Shown: positions 1-11,294, counted from the stretch's first letter. The stretch is DNA of 64,000 bases from Symbiodinium sp. CCMP2592 (GCA_905221615.1 CAJNDT010003835.1:186001-250000); one strand, 5' to 3'. Numbers and translations are program-made. Notes: generated from the letters alone by a model not told the origin.

Positions 1-2143
1 GGGTTTTCTGGTTTGGGGTTTGGGGAGTTGTTTCCGATGCTGAGGGTTTCTGCCACGAGGACAGTAGCTCTGAGATCCAGGCCGGCACAGACATCGTACC
101 GAAACCCATAGCGCCTTCACAGGACCTTCATAAAACCGGATGAAAGATGAAGAGCCTAGCTAAAGCCCTCATCGCGACCCTTTGCAGAACCTCCTTTGCA
201 AGGCCGCTGGAAGCCCTTACACTTACACGGCCCTGACTTCCCAGGCTACATCTGCCAAAGGCGGCGCCGGCGCCCGTGCCAGAGCACCTCTGCTCCTCCC
301 TGACCGGCCCAGGAGCGAAGTCGGAGTTTGGAGCCGTGTAAAACTACTATTGATAATAGTGGTGACTATTACTCATATCCTTCAGTTTATATAAAGGCGT
401 TGAGGGTTTGGGGTTTGGGGAATTCTTTTGACACCCTTTTGGCGAGGAAACTGAAGATTTTGTTGTTTGTGTCGTCTCAGAAGTGAGACGTGTAGTGTGT
501 CAGATCAACACATACTCAGTATGACATACTCCCTGGGTTGACAGTCTCTGGCGATTGCACAAGTCCAAATGCAAAAGAAAGATGGATCTGATTGACTGTT
601 GAGGTGCGAGCGGGATGCGGATCTGCACTTTGTTCAGCCGGGGTTAGGGGTTTGTGGTTAGGGATCGTTTAGTGGGATAGGGTCTAGGGAGTATAGGGCT
701 CAACATCTCTTGGTGGGGTCGTAGTCCAAGAGCAGCTGCAGCGAGCCAGGATTTGGCTGGCACGATGGGTGCGCTGCCCAAGAGATGTGGGTTTAGGGTT
801 TCGGCTGTGGGGTTAGAGGTTCACAGAACTAGAAGTTGCCAGGAGAAGTGACAGCAGATCCATGGCTGATAACATAGGGCTTCTTCGTGCGTCGTGAAGT
901 AATCAAGCCACTTCTGCAGCTCTGTGAATCAGACAAAGAGCAGCATAACCCTTGGTAGAGCTCATGCCTAGGATGGCCCAGTAGTACCCCTATTCCCTTT
1001 TTGTAGTCCTAGGTTCCTTATAAAGTTACCCAATACCAAAAAGAGAGGGCTTTTGATTCTTAGGTTACTGGGTATCCTAGATGCAGATCATGCTCACAGC
1101 TGGTCGGAATGCACAATATCGGTTCACAACGGCAGCGTGCAACAGATAATCAGCGTCTTCCAGTGCATTTGCGTTGTTTTGAAATTCTTTTCCTGTTCCT
1201 GCCGAGATTCCTCGCAGCCGCTGAAGCAGATGCAGCCGGATCCCCAGTTGGTAGCTACTACCAATCTGAACCCCGAAAGTTCAATCATAATATACCCTTT
1301 ACAGTCCATGTGTATGCTTGGTGCATCGCCTCCCGCCTCTTAAACCCGTTTTGATGCCCTTCCACACCCCCAACGCCGCTTGACGAGGAAAGACTTAGTT
1401 CCCTTTCCAACCACGTGAAAAAGGAGCCGTGCCGCTCCGCAGGTTGTAACATGGGAAGGGGGAAGGGGGCCGGGGGCCACCCGCCAATGTTACCACACGC
1501 ACGTGTGTCTTGTTGATGGTACGATCTTCCCAACATCCCTCAGCCCAAACCCAACTACTACTATACCAAGCTCACGGCCTATAAGGCTCTGCAAGGCTAT
1601 GAAAGAGCTCTGACACCCATGCAACGGCAACCTCAGGAGCGGTGTAACTGTAGCGGCTCGGGGCTTCGGGTTCTGAGAACCCCTCACCCTCAAACCTTGA
1701 GGCCGTCACTGCGACCCTTGCGCATAAACTTCTGTAAAGGTGAGGTCCAGATTGCTGGAGCTTTGGCAAGGCGGCCACCTACAGCAGGGTGAGGCAGTTG
1801 GGGCCGGAGGGGGGGTTTCCAGGATTCACGGCTTTGGGTCGAAGGAGTGGGGAGCTTCGAAAAATACGGGCTAGACCTCGAGATTCAGAAGAGGAGGGCT
1901 CGAACAAACACTGATGATCTGAAATCCTCGTCTCTGCTAGGATCAATGAGCTTAGTAGCTTAGTAAATAACGTAGGGTTATAGTTAGGGCTATATATAGG
2001 GTAACTACACTCGCAATGATGTGTAACCCCAGCAAGGATACTCATATAATAACCATGCTTGCTAAGTCGCCTAAACCCTGTACCGCAGCGTTACCGAACC
2101 CTTGCAGCACCCTCAGCCTCAGAAGGACAAGTCCCTTGATCCG
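1..2143. other. No clear gene; degenerate telomere-like mosaic
   Basis: No convincing coding region. The stretch is a mixture of TTTAGGG/CCCTAAA-like words and unique sequence. Positions 182-330 are GC-rich and open (Ala/Gly/Arg-rich) and could be a small exon, but nothing identifies it. Positions 48-100 share a roughly 35-bp block (CTGCCACGAG..., then GATCCAGGC) with 15852-15900, so it is part of a dispersed repeat. Around 980-1050 a block related to 7880-7960 (CCCTATTCCCTTTTTGTAG) is another dispersed word. Confidence 0.5.
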
Positions 2144-2240
2144 ATTGATGGTATAAATCTTGCACTACCTTAAGGGCCATAGACTATGGGAATTATGGTA
2201 TACTCCTTATTATGGGTAATGCAGGACTTATACCATCAAC
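2144..2240. mobile_element. MITE-like hairpin element
   Basis: About 97 bp with imperfect terminal inverted repeats of about 25 bp (ATTGATGGTATAAATCTTGC on the left, the complement of GCAGGACTTATACCATCAAC on the right). The AT-rich centre is itself partly palindromic. No coding capacity. Not clearly a member of the larger families below. Confidence 0.55.
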
Positions 2241-2338
2241 AGTCTTTAAGTAACGAAGTCGACAAGCGCAAAAATGTGTAAGCTCCAGAAGCTGAGCCGA
2301 GCGCGCGGATGTCTCCGGAACTCTTGGCCTGGCTTACG

Positions 2339-2403
2339 GTTTAGGGTTTAGGGTTTTGGGTTTTGGGTTTTGGGTTTAGGGTTTAGGGTTTTGGGTTTAG
2401 GGT
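2339..2403 (+). repeat. Interstitial telomere-like array, G strand
   Basis: About nine TTTAGGG and TTTTGGG units in a row. Too short, and too far inside the window, to be a chromosome end. Confidence 0.8.
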
Positions 2404-2495
2404 AAATCAAGTTTTTCAGTTTTTCTCGATTATGATATCTTCAGTTAAATTCCTTTCTAGAGCCCAGTATTTGGCTGTTGCCCCCCTGCGTGCAG

Positions 2496-2571
2496 GTGGA
2501 GGGAGGAGTGCGTGAGAAGGTGCGATCCGACAGCTACCTCTTCATGGAGGCCCTAGCCGGTTCGTTCCAGG
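2496..2571 (+). CDS. Candidate exon: PHD/EGL-9-like prolyl hydroxylase, early catalytic part
   Basis: An open frame begins after a TGCAG acceptor followed by G (AG|G, the usual dinoflagellate acceptor). It reads VEGGVREKVRSDSYLFMEAL before a possible donor. The R-S-D-x-Y-x-F pattern resembles the conserved R-G-D-x-I-x-W stretch that precedes the iron site in EGL-9/PHD-type prolyl 4-hydroxylases, whose HxD exon lies 4 kb downstream on the same strand. The exon end is uncertain; GC, GT or GA donors are possible between 2549 and 2571. Family resemblance is by eye only. The intervening exon or exons were not identified. It may instead be an unrelated exon. Confidence 0.4.
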
Positions 2572-2699
2572 ATCGTAGGGAAGTAGGGCTTTGGGCTTCG
2601 GTGTTTCGGGCCTTTTACAAGTGGGTAGGCGGATCGCGGGGCCACGTGGCTGAAGACGCCAGCCGTAAATTGACCTCTAACGGACTATGATGACGGCCA

Positions 2700-4750
2700 T
2701 GCTGGTTTGCATTATGGCAGTTGCGTATTATGGCAACTGTTGGTATGACACTAATGTTTAGCACATAACAATGAGTATTACCTTTGTGATTACCATTTCA
2801 GCATTGTTCTTGTTACTCCTGCAGGATTAATGCAGTTAGCATCGCCTTCGTGTATGATGTGGACTGAAACGGGCCGGTGCCGCTGCGTGCTAGGCAGAAG
2901 AGTTTTGGTTGAAGGTTAGTCGCCCCATGAAGCTGCATGTTGAAGCATGGGATTTTTGATGTGACCCGTGGTTTCTCAGTGGGGTGTAGGGGATTGGGGT
3001 CTAGCATTGTGTAGGTTAGGGGATGATGTTGGCATGTGGAGCCTCAGTATTCCCACGGTTCTATGTCGCTCTAGTACCTCTCAGGTGGCATGTAACGAAC
3101 ATAGCACTGAGGGTAGACTGCATCGGCATGAATGAGAATTCAGCTCCAAATTTGCGTTGCCTGCCGTGAAACCGTGAAGCCCTGCACGATTCAAAGACCC
3201 GTAGGAGTTTCGAAACCCGCAGCGCTAGCCTTCAACCTTCCGTGCTGGCTCCTGGACCCGAAACCCCAACCCAAAAGCCGCGCACCTTCAATTGAATCCC
3301 GAGCCCGACGTCCCAAAGCGTAACCTGGGGGCTTCAATGCTAGCAGTAATTACCATCCCGTAAGGTTCGTTGTGGTGGCTACACGATAGTATACCCCAAC
3401 CTTGATTATTCTAAGCATTGAGGCCCCTACCTTCAGCCCTACTACCGGGGCCTCAATACCTTAACCGGGGCCTTAATACCTCATTATCATGTAATGATGT
3501 ATCATGTACCCCAAATTCTAGTTAAGGACCCTAGTCCCATGAGGCATACGATGGCAGAGGATTTGCAGTCGGAACTAGAGACCCTTAGATGTTTATGGAA
3601 TGCCCCTAATTTTTTTTGTAGAACCCTTGCAGAAATCGTTATAAACCCGGATGGGACCCGGTGGGACCCGGATAGGACCTGGCTAGCAAAATATGGGTGC
3701 CCTTTAATGGAACCTACGCTAGGAGGGCGATCCTGTGATCTCCGCCTTCACCCGACGACTTGATCGGCTGGTCTCAGACTCAAATCTGGCATTCCGGGGG
3801 GGGGGTCACTTGGGCAATGTAGGGGAATTAATAATTAGAATAGGGTTCCCTTTAAAGGGGTACTACAAGGGATCTATAGAGGGTACTATAATATAGGGGC
3901 CTTCAGAATTACCTATACTATTGTGGGGGTTCCTTAGCATACTTACAGTATAATGGGCCCCAAAACCGCGTTCTAACTATTAAGGCTCCTGTAGTAGTGT
4001 GTCTTAGCATTAGTTCTGTTGCGGTAAGCCTAAGCCCTACCATAAACGGCGACTATACAGTCGAGGCACTAAGAGCAGAATCTAAATCCTTCAAATGCTC
4101 GAACCCTGAGGAAGGTGCACTTGTGGGTGAAAAGGAGCCTAGGTACTCTCTTTCTTGCACCCGAGGTATCTACCGATTTGTGGTTTGGTTCCGGATTTCG
4201 TGCGAGATTCTGATGACAACAGCAAGTCTTTGAGTCTTTGATGCGGGCTCTCCAAGCTTGCCACGGGAGACAGGGCACACGCATGCAGCGGGAGAAGTTC
4301 AGTGCTGTGAGCCGTGCCTATGTTGCTGCCGATTCATTATAAGACGGTGTGCAGCTGAGCCGGCGACGGATGGATGTGCGGTGATGGGCTGTAGCCTCTT
4401 CTTTAAAGGGCTCCCGCTGCCTTGCAGGTGCTTGGCATGGCTAAAGAGGCCACGGAGGGAGGGGATTCGGAACGAGTTTCAGAGAATTGAACAAGCCTTC
4501 GAGGGCTGGGGATTTTGTCATGGTTCGACTTGAGGATGTGGAATCGGGCAGGCAGCGTTGGGTATTTCAATTGGAGCGATTATGTGGAGAAGTGGCGCCT
4601 CTGTACACAATGCATGCGGCGCACACCGAAAATTTCCCCGACCATCCTAAGCCGTGAACTCAGCTGCCCGCGTCGTGCCTGGATCACGCACAAAGCGCTC
4701 TTTAGCTGGCAGAAGATTTACCCAACTGCATTCGGCGATTTTCTTAAACG
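2700..4750. other. No clear gene; mosaic sequence
   Basis: Unique sequence with scattered telomere-like words. A plus-strand frame of 99 codons at 4515-4814 is open, but its end lies in a dispersed repeat and its composition does not look coding. Positions 2699-2810 carry repeated ATTATGGCA words. No exon with both acceptor and donor was recognised. Confidence 0.4.
3895..3990. mobile_element. MITE family A copy 1
   Basis: About 96 bp. Family A has terminal inverted repeats like AGGGGCCTTAATAATT, the landmarks CCTATACTATTTTGGG and TTCCTTATTATAATTATAG, and an end like AATTATTAAGGCCCCT. No coding capacity. The copies in this window are diverged from one another. Preceded by a block of the CCCTTTAAAGGG family. 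Confidence 0.7.
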
Positions 4751-4754
4751 TTGT

Positions 4755-4834
4755 CTAGGTGGCAATTTGGGAGACTTTTTTGAACCCGTTTATGGTTCCT
4801 ATAGAGGTACCTAAGCCCCAAAACTACAACCCAG
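4755..4834. repeat. Dispersed repeat H copy 1
   Basis: Shares CTAGGTGGCA...TTTGGGAGACTT...TATGGTTCCTATAGAGGTACCT...CCCCAAAACTACAACCCAG with copies at 48716 and 57590. About 80-100 bp, no obvious inverted repeats; function unknown. Confidence 0.6.
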
Positions 4835-4928
4835 TTGTGAGCACCAAAGTCTAAACTCTTACAGGCCTGCAAAGTCCAAACCCTGAGATGCTGAAGCCCG
4901 AAGCCCTTCAACTCTGAAGCCCTTACTG

Positions 4929-5029
4929 TAGGGGCCTAAACAATTGCCTATACTATTTTGGGCGGTTTCCTTATTATAATTATAGTTTAATATGCCCCAA
5001 AACCCTATTCTAACTATTAGCGCCCCCAT
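4929..5029. mobile_element. MITE family A copy 2
   Basis: Same landmarks as the other family A copies: AGGGGCCTAAACAATT at the left, CCTATACTATTTTGGGCGG inside, and CTATTAGCGCCCCCAT at the right. About 100 bp. Confidence 0.75.
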
Positions 5030-5244
5030 ATTACAGCTTTCAACTCACACGACTCGACTGCAGAGTCCGGAGTGCTGAGCCTTGAAAAGCAGACCCTCCA
5101 GCCCAGAAAAGTTCAAGCTCCGAAGCCTTGAAACTCTCAAACCCTAAGCGCTGACGCCCATAAACCCATATGCCCTGGGACTCTTGCAGCCTCAGCCTTT
5201 TAATCGGCGAACCTTTAAGCCCCAAGCCCCAGAACTTCGGATAC

Positions 5245-5357
5245 ATACGTTCGTATATGCATACACATACGTATGTATGTATGTACGTATGTATATCTAT
5301 ATCTGTATATATATATATACACACAGATATATAATGTGTGTACGCAGAGTATATGCG

Positions 5358-5411
<54 letters not shown>

Positions 5412-5566
5412 CATATATATATATATATATATATATACATACAAATACATGCATATATATATATATACCCTGCATGTGTATGCGAATATCTATATCTATA
5501 TATATATATATATATCTATCTATGTATGTGTCTATCTATCTATCTATCTATCTATCCATCTCTCTC

Positions 5567-5600
<34 letters not shown>
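5245..5600. repeat. Compound microsatellite (ATGT/TA, CT, TA, CTAT, CA)
   Basis: Runs of ATGT and TA, then CT from 5361 to about 5409, TA, CTAT/CTAC and CA. Long apparent reading frames on both strands here are Tyr/Ile/Ser or Arg/Glu repeats and are not genes. Confidence 0.9.
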
Positions 5601-5601
<1 letters not shown>

Positions 5602-5736
5602 AAGAGAGCGTCGCACTGCAGGCCCGAGTTTTGAAGCTTTCCCTTTTCCATATTGTAAGCTAGGATTGTGCAAGAAAGATATACACACCTAAGTTTCTTT
5701 ACATACATATGCATGTGCGCATGTGCGCATGCATTC

Positions 5737-5737
<1 letters not shown>

Positions 5738-5768
<31 letters not shown>

Positions 5769-5800
5769 ACGGACGGAGGGAGGGAGGGATGGATGGATGG
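5738..5800. repeat. GGAT microsatellite
   Basis: About 14 imperfect GGAT/GGAC/GGAG units. Confidence 0.85.
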
Positions 5801-6153
5801 ACACTGAAAACATTAGAATCGTATTGAACATCTTATATTGAGCTATGAATCATGAAATTAAAGTGTCGAGCACTTGATATAATGCCGCAGGTGCCCGAGC
5901 TGAAGGGCCTTTGGCTGATGCGGGGCCGGCCTATGGCCGCGGCTTGGGCCCTTGTGCTTTCGGGTTGTTACGGGCTGAGTAACTAGGTTTAGGAGTTTTG
6001 GGGCTCAAGGGCGGGTTTTCGTGTTGAGGCTTCAGGGTTTAAGCGTTTTGGGATTTAAGGGCCGAGGGTTCAGGGTCTGGCAGCCTGGATATTTTTGTTC
6101 GCCAAGCCGTGAGCGCTTTATGCCTTCAAATCTGCAACCCCGCAACTGGCCCC

Positions 6154-6299
6154 GATAATCATAGGGATCCTTAGGGGTGTAGGGGGGAGGGGTGTAGGGG
6201 ACTATCTTTCCTTAAATAGGCATTATTAGTCCTTATTATGGGCCTTAAGGCCCCCTACCCCCCCTCCCCTTACACCCCTAAGGATCGCTATGAATAATG
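6154..6299. mobile_element. Long G/C-run hairpin element
   Basis: Left arm ATAATCATAGGGATCCTTAG followed by runs of four to six G; right arm is the near-exact complement ending ATCGCTATGAATAATGTC. Arms of roughly 50 bp flank a short AT-rich centre. The G runs on one arm could form a G-quadruplex and the C runs an i-motif. No coding capacity. MITE-like, single copy here. Confidence 0.65.
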
Positions 6300-6530
6300 T
6301 CACCCTGAACCCTAAAGCCTTTCGATTCTGCTCGTTCTGATTGCATTGCTGTGGCCTACGCTGCTGGACTACAACACGGAAGCCTTTAACCCGAAACCCG
6401 CAAAACTTTCGGACCCTGTGCTGAAGTTTTTTTAAGGTGTACCGTGAACTGTCCAAAGCCATGAAGCATTATATAGCCCTCTACTCTAGGCCCTAAGCCC
6501 TAAACCGTTGCAAGACGTGAGCACCTCGAG

Positions 6531-6633
6531 GACCCGGTAGCAAGCCCCAGGTCTATGCGGGCACCGGTTCGCGCTATGCTCCCCACTTCGACTGTGTGGC
6601 AGGGGACAACGGTCGCAAGATCACCTGCATCAT
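6531..6633 (+). CDS. Exon: PHD/EGL-9-like prolyl 4-hydroxylase, HxD iron-site exon
   Basis: After CTCGAG|G the frame reads KPQVYAGTGSRYAPHFDC and continues GDNGRKITCIM. This matches the family pattern Y-x-G-x-G-x-x-Y-x-x-H-x-D...GDGR-x-x-T-C-I of EGL-9/PHD-type 2-oxoglutarate, Fe(II) prolyl hydroxylases; the H and D of HFD would bind iron. The exon enters in phase 1 and ends after ATCAT, so its last codon is completed by the G of the next exon (6899) to give Met followed by YLNPFW. The donor is then GC (CAT|GCCCGAG). A GTGAGT at 6646 would give a longer exon, but it would lack the expected Tyr-Leu-Asn. The family hydroxylates prolines in oxygen sensing or ribosomal proteins; the substrate here is unknown. 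The rest of the gene is not found. Confidence 0.7.
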
Positions 6634-6898
6634 GCCCGAGACTTGGTGAGTGAGGGCTGTTCCAGAGCAATGTTCCCTTTGGGTCGTTGCAGGGGTAGCA
6701 GGGTTTTATGGAAGTCTTTGTGGGAAGGACTTCATGTAAGCTTTAGGCTTTCAATAAGGGAGAGCAGCAACCGGGTTGGGGCCGGGGCAAATTCAGATGC
6801 CGTGCGTTAAGCCTAAGACTCGCGCCACCGAGCTCTGCAGGGTTTAGGGTGTTGGGCCAACCCCAGACGCTTAGGGTTTTGAGATCTGGGATATGGAG

Positions 6899-6956
6899 GT
6901 ACTTGAACCCTTTCTGGCAGCCCGGCGACGGTGCAGAGCTCCAGATTTTCCCAGAG
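6899..6956 (+). CDS. Exon: PHD/EGL-9-like prolyl 4-hydroxylase, YLN...FPE exon
   Basis: Acceptor ATATGGAG|G. Joined to the exon ending at 6633 it reads MYLNPFWQPGDGAELQIFPE, which lines up with the Y-L-N-x-x-W...G-G-x-L-x-I-F-P-E block that follows the HxD motif in this family. The likely donor is GAG|GCGAGAG (GC type). The intron between the two exons (6634-6898, 265 bp) would be GC-AG followed by G and contains telomere-like words. The distal His/Arg exon (the NPHEV-like block) was not found in the window, so the gene is incomplete, has long introns, or is decayed. Confidence 0.68.
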
Positions 6957-7544
6957 GCGAGAGCTCGGGCCAGGGAAATGGGGTCGGTTCATGGGTCGAG
7001 CGTGGCGCTTGGGTTTGGGGCCTGTAGGGTACAGAGCCCATAAGACGATTAGGGAGTTAGGAGGATTTTCGCTGTCCTACGCATGGCCCGAGACCCCACA
7101 ATTCTAAACAACGAATGGTTACTTGCCCCTTCAGCATGGTCATGCAGCTGCATCGCTGGGTTGAGACAATTTTGGCGGTGCTTGAAAGGTTAACACGTCG
7201 CAGCTTGTTTTGACCAGGAAACTCAGCAACCAGGACCCTAGGACCAGCACTGTCCAGGCGATCCCAATGCCCCAACGCACCACCCCCCCGGCCCGCCTCT
7301 CTCGCACTTCTGTCGCCAGGCTCGTGGGATCGTGCCATCCGGGCCATGCCATGAGGTCTATTTGCACTTTGCTTTTGGGCGTGTGGAGGAGTCAGGGGTT
7401 TAAGGTTTCGGGTCTCGCATTGAAGTTTAGAGCTGATTGTGCTAAACCAACCCATGCAAACCCAAACTCCAATCCCTTACCCTGGACCCTCAACCAACCC
7501 AAAACCCTAGGCCCAAACTGCAACCCCTTAGTGTAGTACCCAAG

Positions 7545-7690
7545 CCTACTGGCTTTATTGCATAAAGAAGGTTTGCAACTCCCTCAGCCGCGATGCTCAG
7601 ATCGAGCCACTCCATGGACGCCTGGCTTGCTTTCTCTGCGACAGCAAGAGCTTCGGACCCAATTGGCGCAGAAGGAAGCCACCAGGTATT
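7545..7690 (-). CDS. Candidate minus-strand exon, helical, unknown
   Basis: One minus-strand frame reads PIGSEALAVAEKASQASMEW and continues LDLSIAAEGVANLLYAIK. It is Ala/Leu/Glu-rich with a codon pattern unlike the surrounding mosaic. Splice borders are not obvious and no family is recognised. The plus strand here is also open, so this is a coding suspicion only. Confidence 0.28.
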
Positions 7691-7699
7691 CAATGCACC

Positions 7700-8600
7700 T
7701 TGAGAACGCGAATATCGGTTTCACGGGTGCCCTGGTCATTTTACTATATATCATATCCCTGAAAGGCGCAGTAAGGCCTTTTAAATCTGCTTCGGGAGTT
7801 TTGAGGCCCGCAGACGGGGTTGAGTTTGCTGTCGGGTCTTCGGACTTGGATTGCAAACCTTAGAGCCTAAGGTGTAGGGTTTCTAGGACCTACAGTAGGC
7901 CCTTATTCCCTTTTTTAGGGTTCAGGTTCCCTTATAGGCCCTTCTAAACCAAAAGGGGTACCCGTTTCATTCCTAGGTTACTCTTGGGTCTAGGTTTAGG
8001 GTTCAGGGTTTAAAGGGTTACTGAAACCTCCTTGAACTCGGACCAGAGAATGCCCCCCTATCTCAGGAATCTTCATGCGGAGTGAGACTCAGACTGGCTG
8101 AAGCGGTTGCCGGGAGATAAGTTTCAAAGGGCTGTGTACGGGTTCTAAAAGGGTTCTATGGTTTGTCGTTACAAAAAAGCTTGCTACCGGAGATATTGAG
8201 TGAAGATTAAGACCCCGACTCTAGGGGTTCTTCTAATAAGGATTCTTCTTGACGCGTTCTTTTCGAGGTTGCATTTCCGGGGTTTGGAAGCTGGGGTCTT
8301 GCAGCTGAGGCTTGAAGGATTAAACGCCCGAGATTGTTTCAACAGGGGCTTAGGGATTAGGGTCCTTTGCCTTAAGGGCTCTTCTGTTGGAGTTCAAAGC
8401 TTGGCATTTTTGGGGGGGGCTTTGGGCTCGCTTGTAGGGGGGTCTCAATGGTTTCATGGGGTGCTGAACGGGCTTCTACTTCTAGGGCCTTGGGTCTCGT
8501 GGTTTGGGGATTTCCCTTGGTTTCGGGTTTGAGGCTCAGGGGCTCGGGGGTCTAGAGCTTTGCCGTGGTTGAGAGCGGTTGGGATGGGGAGTTTGCGGGT
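7700..8600. other. No gene recognised; mosaic
   Basis: Telomere-like words on both strands. A 110-codon plus-strand frame (8200-8532) is a run of Gly/Leu/Val from GGGxTT words and does not look like a real protein. Confidence 0.45.
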
Positions 8601-8709
8601 TTAAAGGGAACTCCAGAAAGTTGGAATATGGTTTCAGGGTAGGATACCCTATAATTTACCATAGAAGGGTTAGGATGACCATATTCCAACTTTCTGGCTT
8701 TTACTTTAA
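8601..8709. mobile_element. MITE family C copy 1
   Basis: Left AAAGGGAACTCCAGAAAGTT, then GGAATATGG; right CCATATTCCAACTTTCTGGC, then TTTTACTTT. Inverted repeats of about 30 bp with some mismatches. Close relative at 42537 and a half copy at 35291. Confidence 0.85.
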
Positions 8710-9528
8710 GCTCTGGAGTTTTTGGGGCTTTAAGGTTGGGGGGGGGAGTGTCCGAACGAAGAGGCCCGAATGTAGGCCCGGTATCCCGAAGCCTCCTGTG
8801 ACAGACTCGACGTCAAGACATATCTCTTAGGATGAACACTGAACAGTGACGATGATTACACCCGCCGCTCACCGAAGATGGCCCATCTAGGGGTCAAAAC
8901 CTGACCCTACCCAAACCCCAAACCCCTACACCCCGAAACCCTAAAGCGTAAACCCGTCACAGTTCTTCTCTGCTGGACAGTGTCATGCATTGAGGAGCAT
9001 GACTTCCTTTTGGGATATGCCTGTTGTTGGATGGTGGCAGGAGTGGGCAGGCCATCAATGCTGCAACTGACAATAAGCGTATCTCGAAAGTTGAGATACC
9101 TTGCCATGCAACAGCTGGATTTCTGGCGGCGAAAGGGTAGATTGGAAAAGCCGAGTTCCAGATCAAGAGTATGAGAGATCAAAGAGTGTGTGAGACTTTT
9201 TGACTATGGCTGTTGCGCTCTCGAAAAACCTGGATGGGCAAAGTTAGGAGGTGACATGTATAGACAGATAGTGTGTTGTGCAGTGGCGGAACAGTCTGAA
9301 CTGGGATTGCCTGCCGTAAAGTCACGACAAACTGTGCCGTTTAAAATGGCACGGGGAATAAAGAGCCGTAAAGGCCACGTAGAATGAAGAGCTGTGAAGG
9401 CCGTGTTGCAAGTACTGAAATACTGGACTGAAGAGCCATCAAGGCCATTAGTTGCAAGTCTCGATATGCACCAAATCTTCCTCGCTTGTGGACATCGTTG
9501 CCAGCCATGCGAGAGGGAAAAACCCTCA

Positions 9529-9672
9529 ACCATAAACCCTAAAGCCTTAAAGCCCGAAACCCTAAACCCTAAACTCGTCTGGCTTGACCGAGTTGCGAGA
9601 GCGTAAACCCTAAACTCTGAACCCTGAACCCTAAACCCTAGACCCCACAACCCTAATCCCTGAACCCTAAAC
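9529..9672 (-). repeat. Telomere-like array, C strand
   Basis: Many CCCTAAA/CCCTGAA units, interrupted at 9576-9606 by the recurrent GAGTTGCGAGAGCGTAAA word. Confidence 0.75.
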
Positions 9673-9767
9673 CCGCTTCTTCGCGAACTTAGGTGAAGCC
9701 CGTGGCCGATGGACCTAACGTGCAGCCGCGGATGGCGATCTCCTGCGGGGCCCTCGGACTTTTCGTT

Positions 9768-9832
9768 TGGGGTTTAGGGTTTAGGGTTTAGGGGTTTGGG
9801 GTTTCGGGGTTTAGGGTCTAGGGTTTGGGGTT
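9768..9832 (+). repeat. Telomere-like array, G strand
   Basis: TTTAGGG units on the opposite orientation to the array only 100 bp upstream, which argues against a simple internalised chromosome end. Confidence 0.75.
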
Positions 9833-9913
9833 TCTGAAAGTTCGGACAGTCTTTTGAAGGGGCCCTTGTAACATACATGATAAAGTTATGTTATGGTGAA
9901 ACATGCGGAATCG

Positions 9914-9927
9914 TAGGAGTAGGAGTC

Positions 9928-9983
<56 letters not shown>

Positions 9984-9984
9984 T
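9914..9984. repeat. GTA microsatellite
   Basis: More than 20 GTA units. Confidence 0.9.
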
Positions 9985-10387
9985 GCAGCAGTCCCAGGGT
10001 CCTGAGGGTTTTGTCCCTGACTCGGTAAAGCTCATGGCTTGACGCCGAGGCTGGTACTACGATTCAGAGGCCGGGCTCACGGGCTTAGGGGTTTAGGGTC
10101 AGGGTTTTGGGCCTTGGGGGGAAAGTTGGGGTCTGGGGTTTAAGGCTGATAGAAACATGTAGTCTTTGTTTCGGGCTATAGATAGCGTATAGGACCCCCG
10201 GGTCTACGGCTTATGGGGGGTTTTGTTCAGCAGTCCTTCTTGGTGTAAGAGCGGACTCTTTAAGAGTAAATCGACATGTTCCAGAATTTTTGACCTCGCC
10301 TTGCGCGAGGCCCTGAGGATGCAATTACTTGATTCCACCAACAATCGCCCGTGAACACCTCACACATGACATCCTGATTTCATCTAG

Positions 10388-10505
10388 GCCCGTCCAGCTC
10401 TTCACTAGCGATGGTGCATGGGCACAGGGTGGCAAGTTCCACCGCGAGGATGAGAATGATGCACGCCGGCCACGTGACTACCCACAGAGGGAGGCCACAT
10501 CCTAG
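10388..10505 (+). CDS. Candidate exon ending in a stop, unknown protein
   Basis: After TTCATCTAG|G the frame reads VQLFTSDGAWAQGGKFHRED, then a charged stretch ending ATS and TAG at 10503. Composition and third-position bias are coding-like. No family recognised. It could be the last exon of an intron-rich gene. Confidence 0.35.
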
Positions 10506-10689
10506 GACTGCGACACTTCGGCTTCACGTAGAGTGCACTCACAGGCATGGGCAGCCACCGAGTAAGTCGTCCGGTCTCGGATGGCATGTTTTTTTGTTGC
10601 TAAACTCGTGCACCTTTTGATGGCCGTGGTCCGGAAGCAGTAGGGAGGAGAAGGCATGCAAGATTGCCATCTACAACCAGTGTATGCCT

Positions 10690-10881
10690 GTATGTGCATG
10701 CTTTTGCATATGCATATGCATACCGTATGTATAGGTGTATGTACCTGCACATGTACATGCATGCGGATATGTGTTTTTGTATACATACAATCTATATGCG
10801 TTTGTATACGCACGGGTAAAGACACGGAAATGCATTCATTTTAAGGCCGATATGGTTGCCCGCATGTGGATATGGGTACGG

Positions 10882-10915
<34 letters not shown>

Positions 10916-10985
10916 ATGCATGCATATGTATATGCATGTGCATGTGTATGTATATGTCTACTTGCACGTATACCGTATACGTGTC
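10690..10985. repeat. ATGT/GT-rich low-complexity tract
   Basis: Alternating purine-pyrimidine words (GTATGT, GCATGC) with a pure GT run at 10882-10911. A likely Z-DNA-prone tract. Confidence 0.8.
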
Positions 10986-11208
10986 CAGCCAACCTACATA
11001 CGCGGCAAGAGTATGCAGTGCAGATAAGGGTTTCGGGTTTAGGGGGTTAGGGTTTAGGGTTTAGGCTAGTGATCGACAGGGGCAAGCAGAAGTCTTGCAC
11101 TCTGGACCTTAGCCTTCGAGCCGGCCTGCTGAATCGTGGGGCAAAACCATGGTTTGTCAGCCGCTTCTCAGGCTTGTTTAGGGGCTTTTCAGGGTTGCAG
11201 GCTTTGCT

Positions 11209-11294
11209 CGAAAATGGGGGACCCTAATATGTAGTACCCTAAACGGTAGGATCCTTCTTATAAGGACCCCCGAATACGGTAACCCTATTTTCTG
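11209..11294. mobile_element. MITE family B copy 1
   Basis: Family B landmarks: CGAAAAT...GGGGACCCTAATAT, TAGTACCCTAAA, AGGATCCTTCTTATAAGGAC, and an end like CCCTAATTTTCGG. This copy has eroded ends. Confidence 0.7.

Noticed and set aside
5040..5692. Several 130-140 codon frames on both strands
   Set aside because: CT, TA and ATGT microsatellites; Tyr/Ile/Ser or Arg/Glu runs only.
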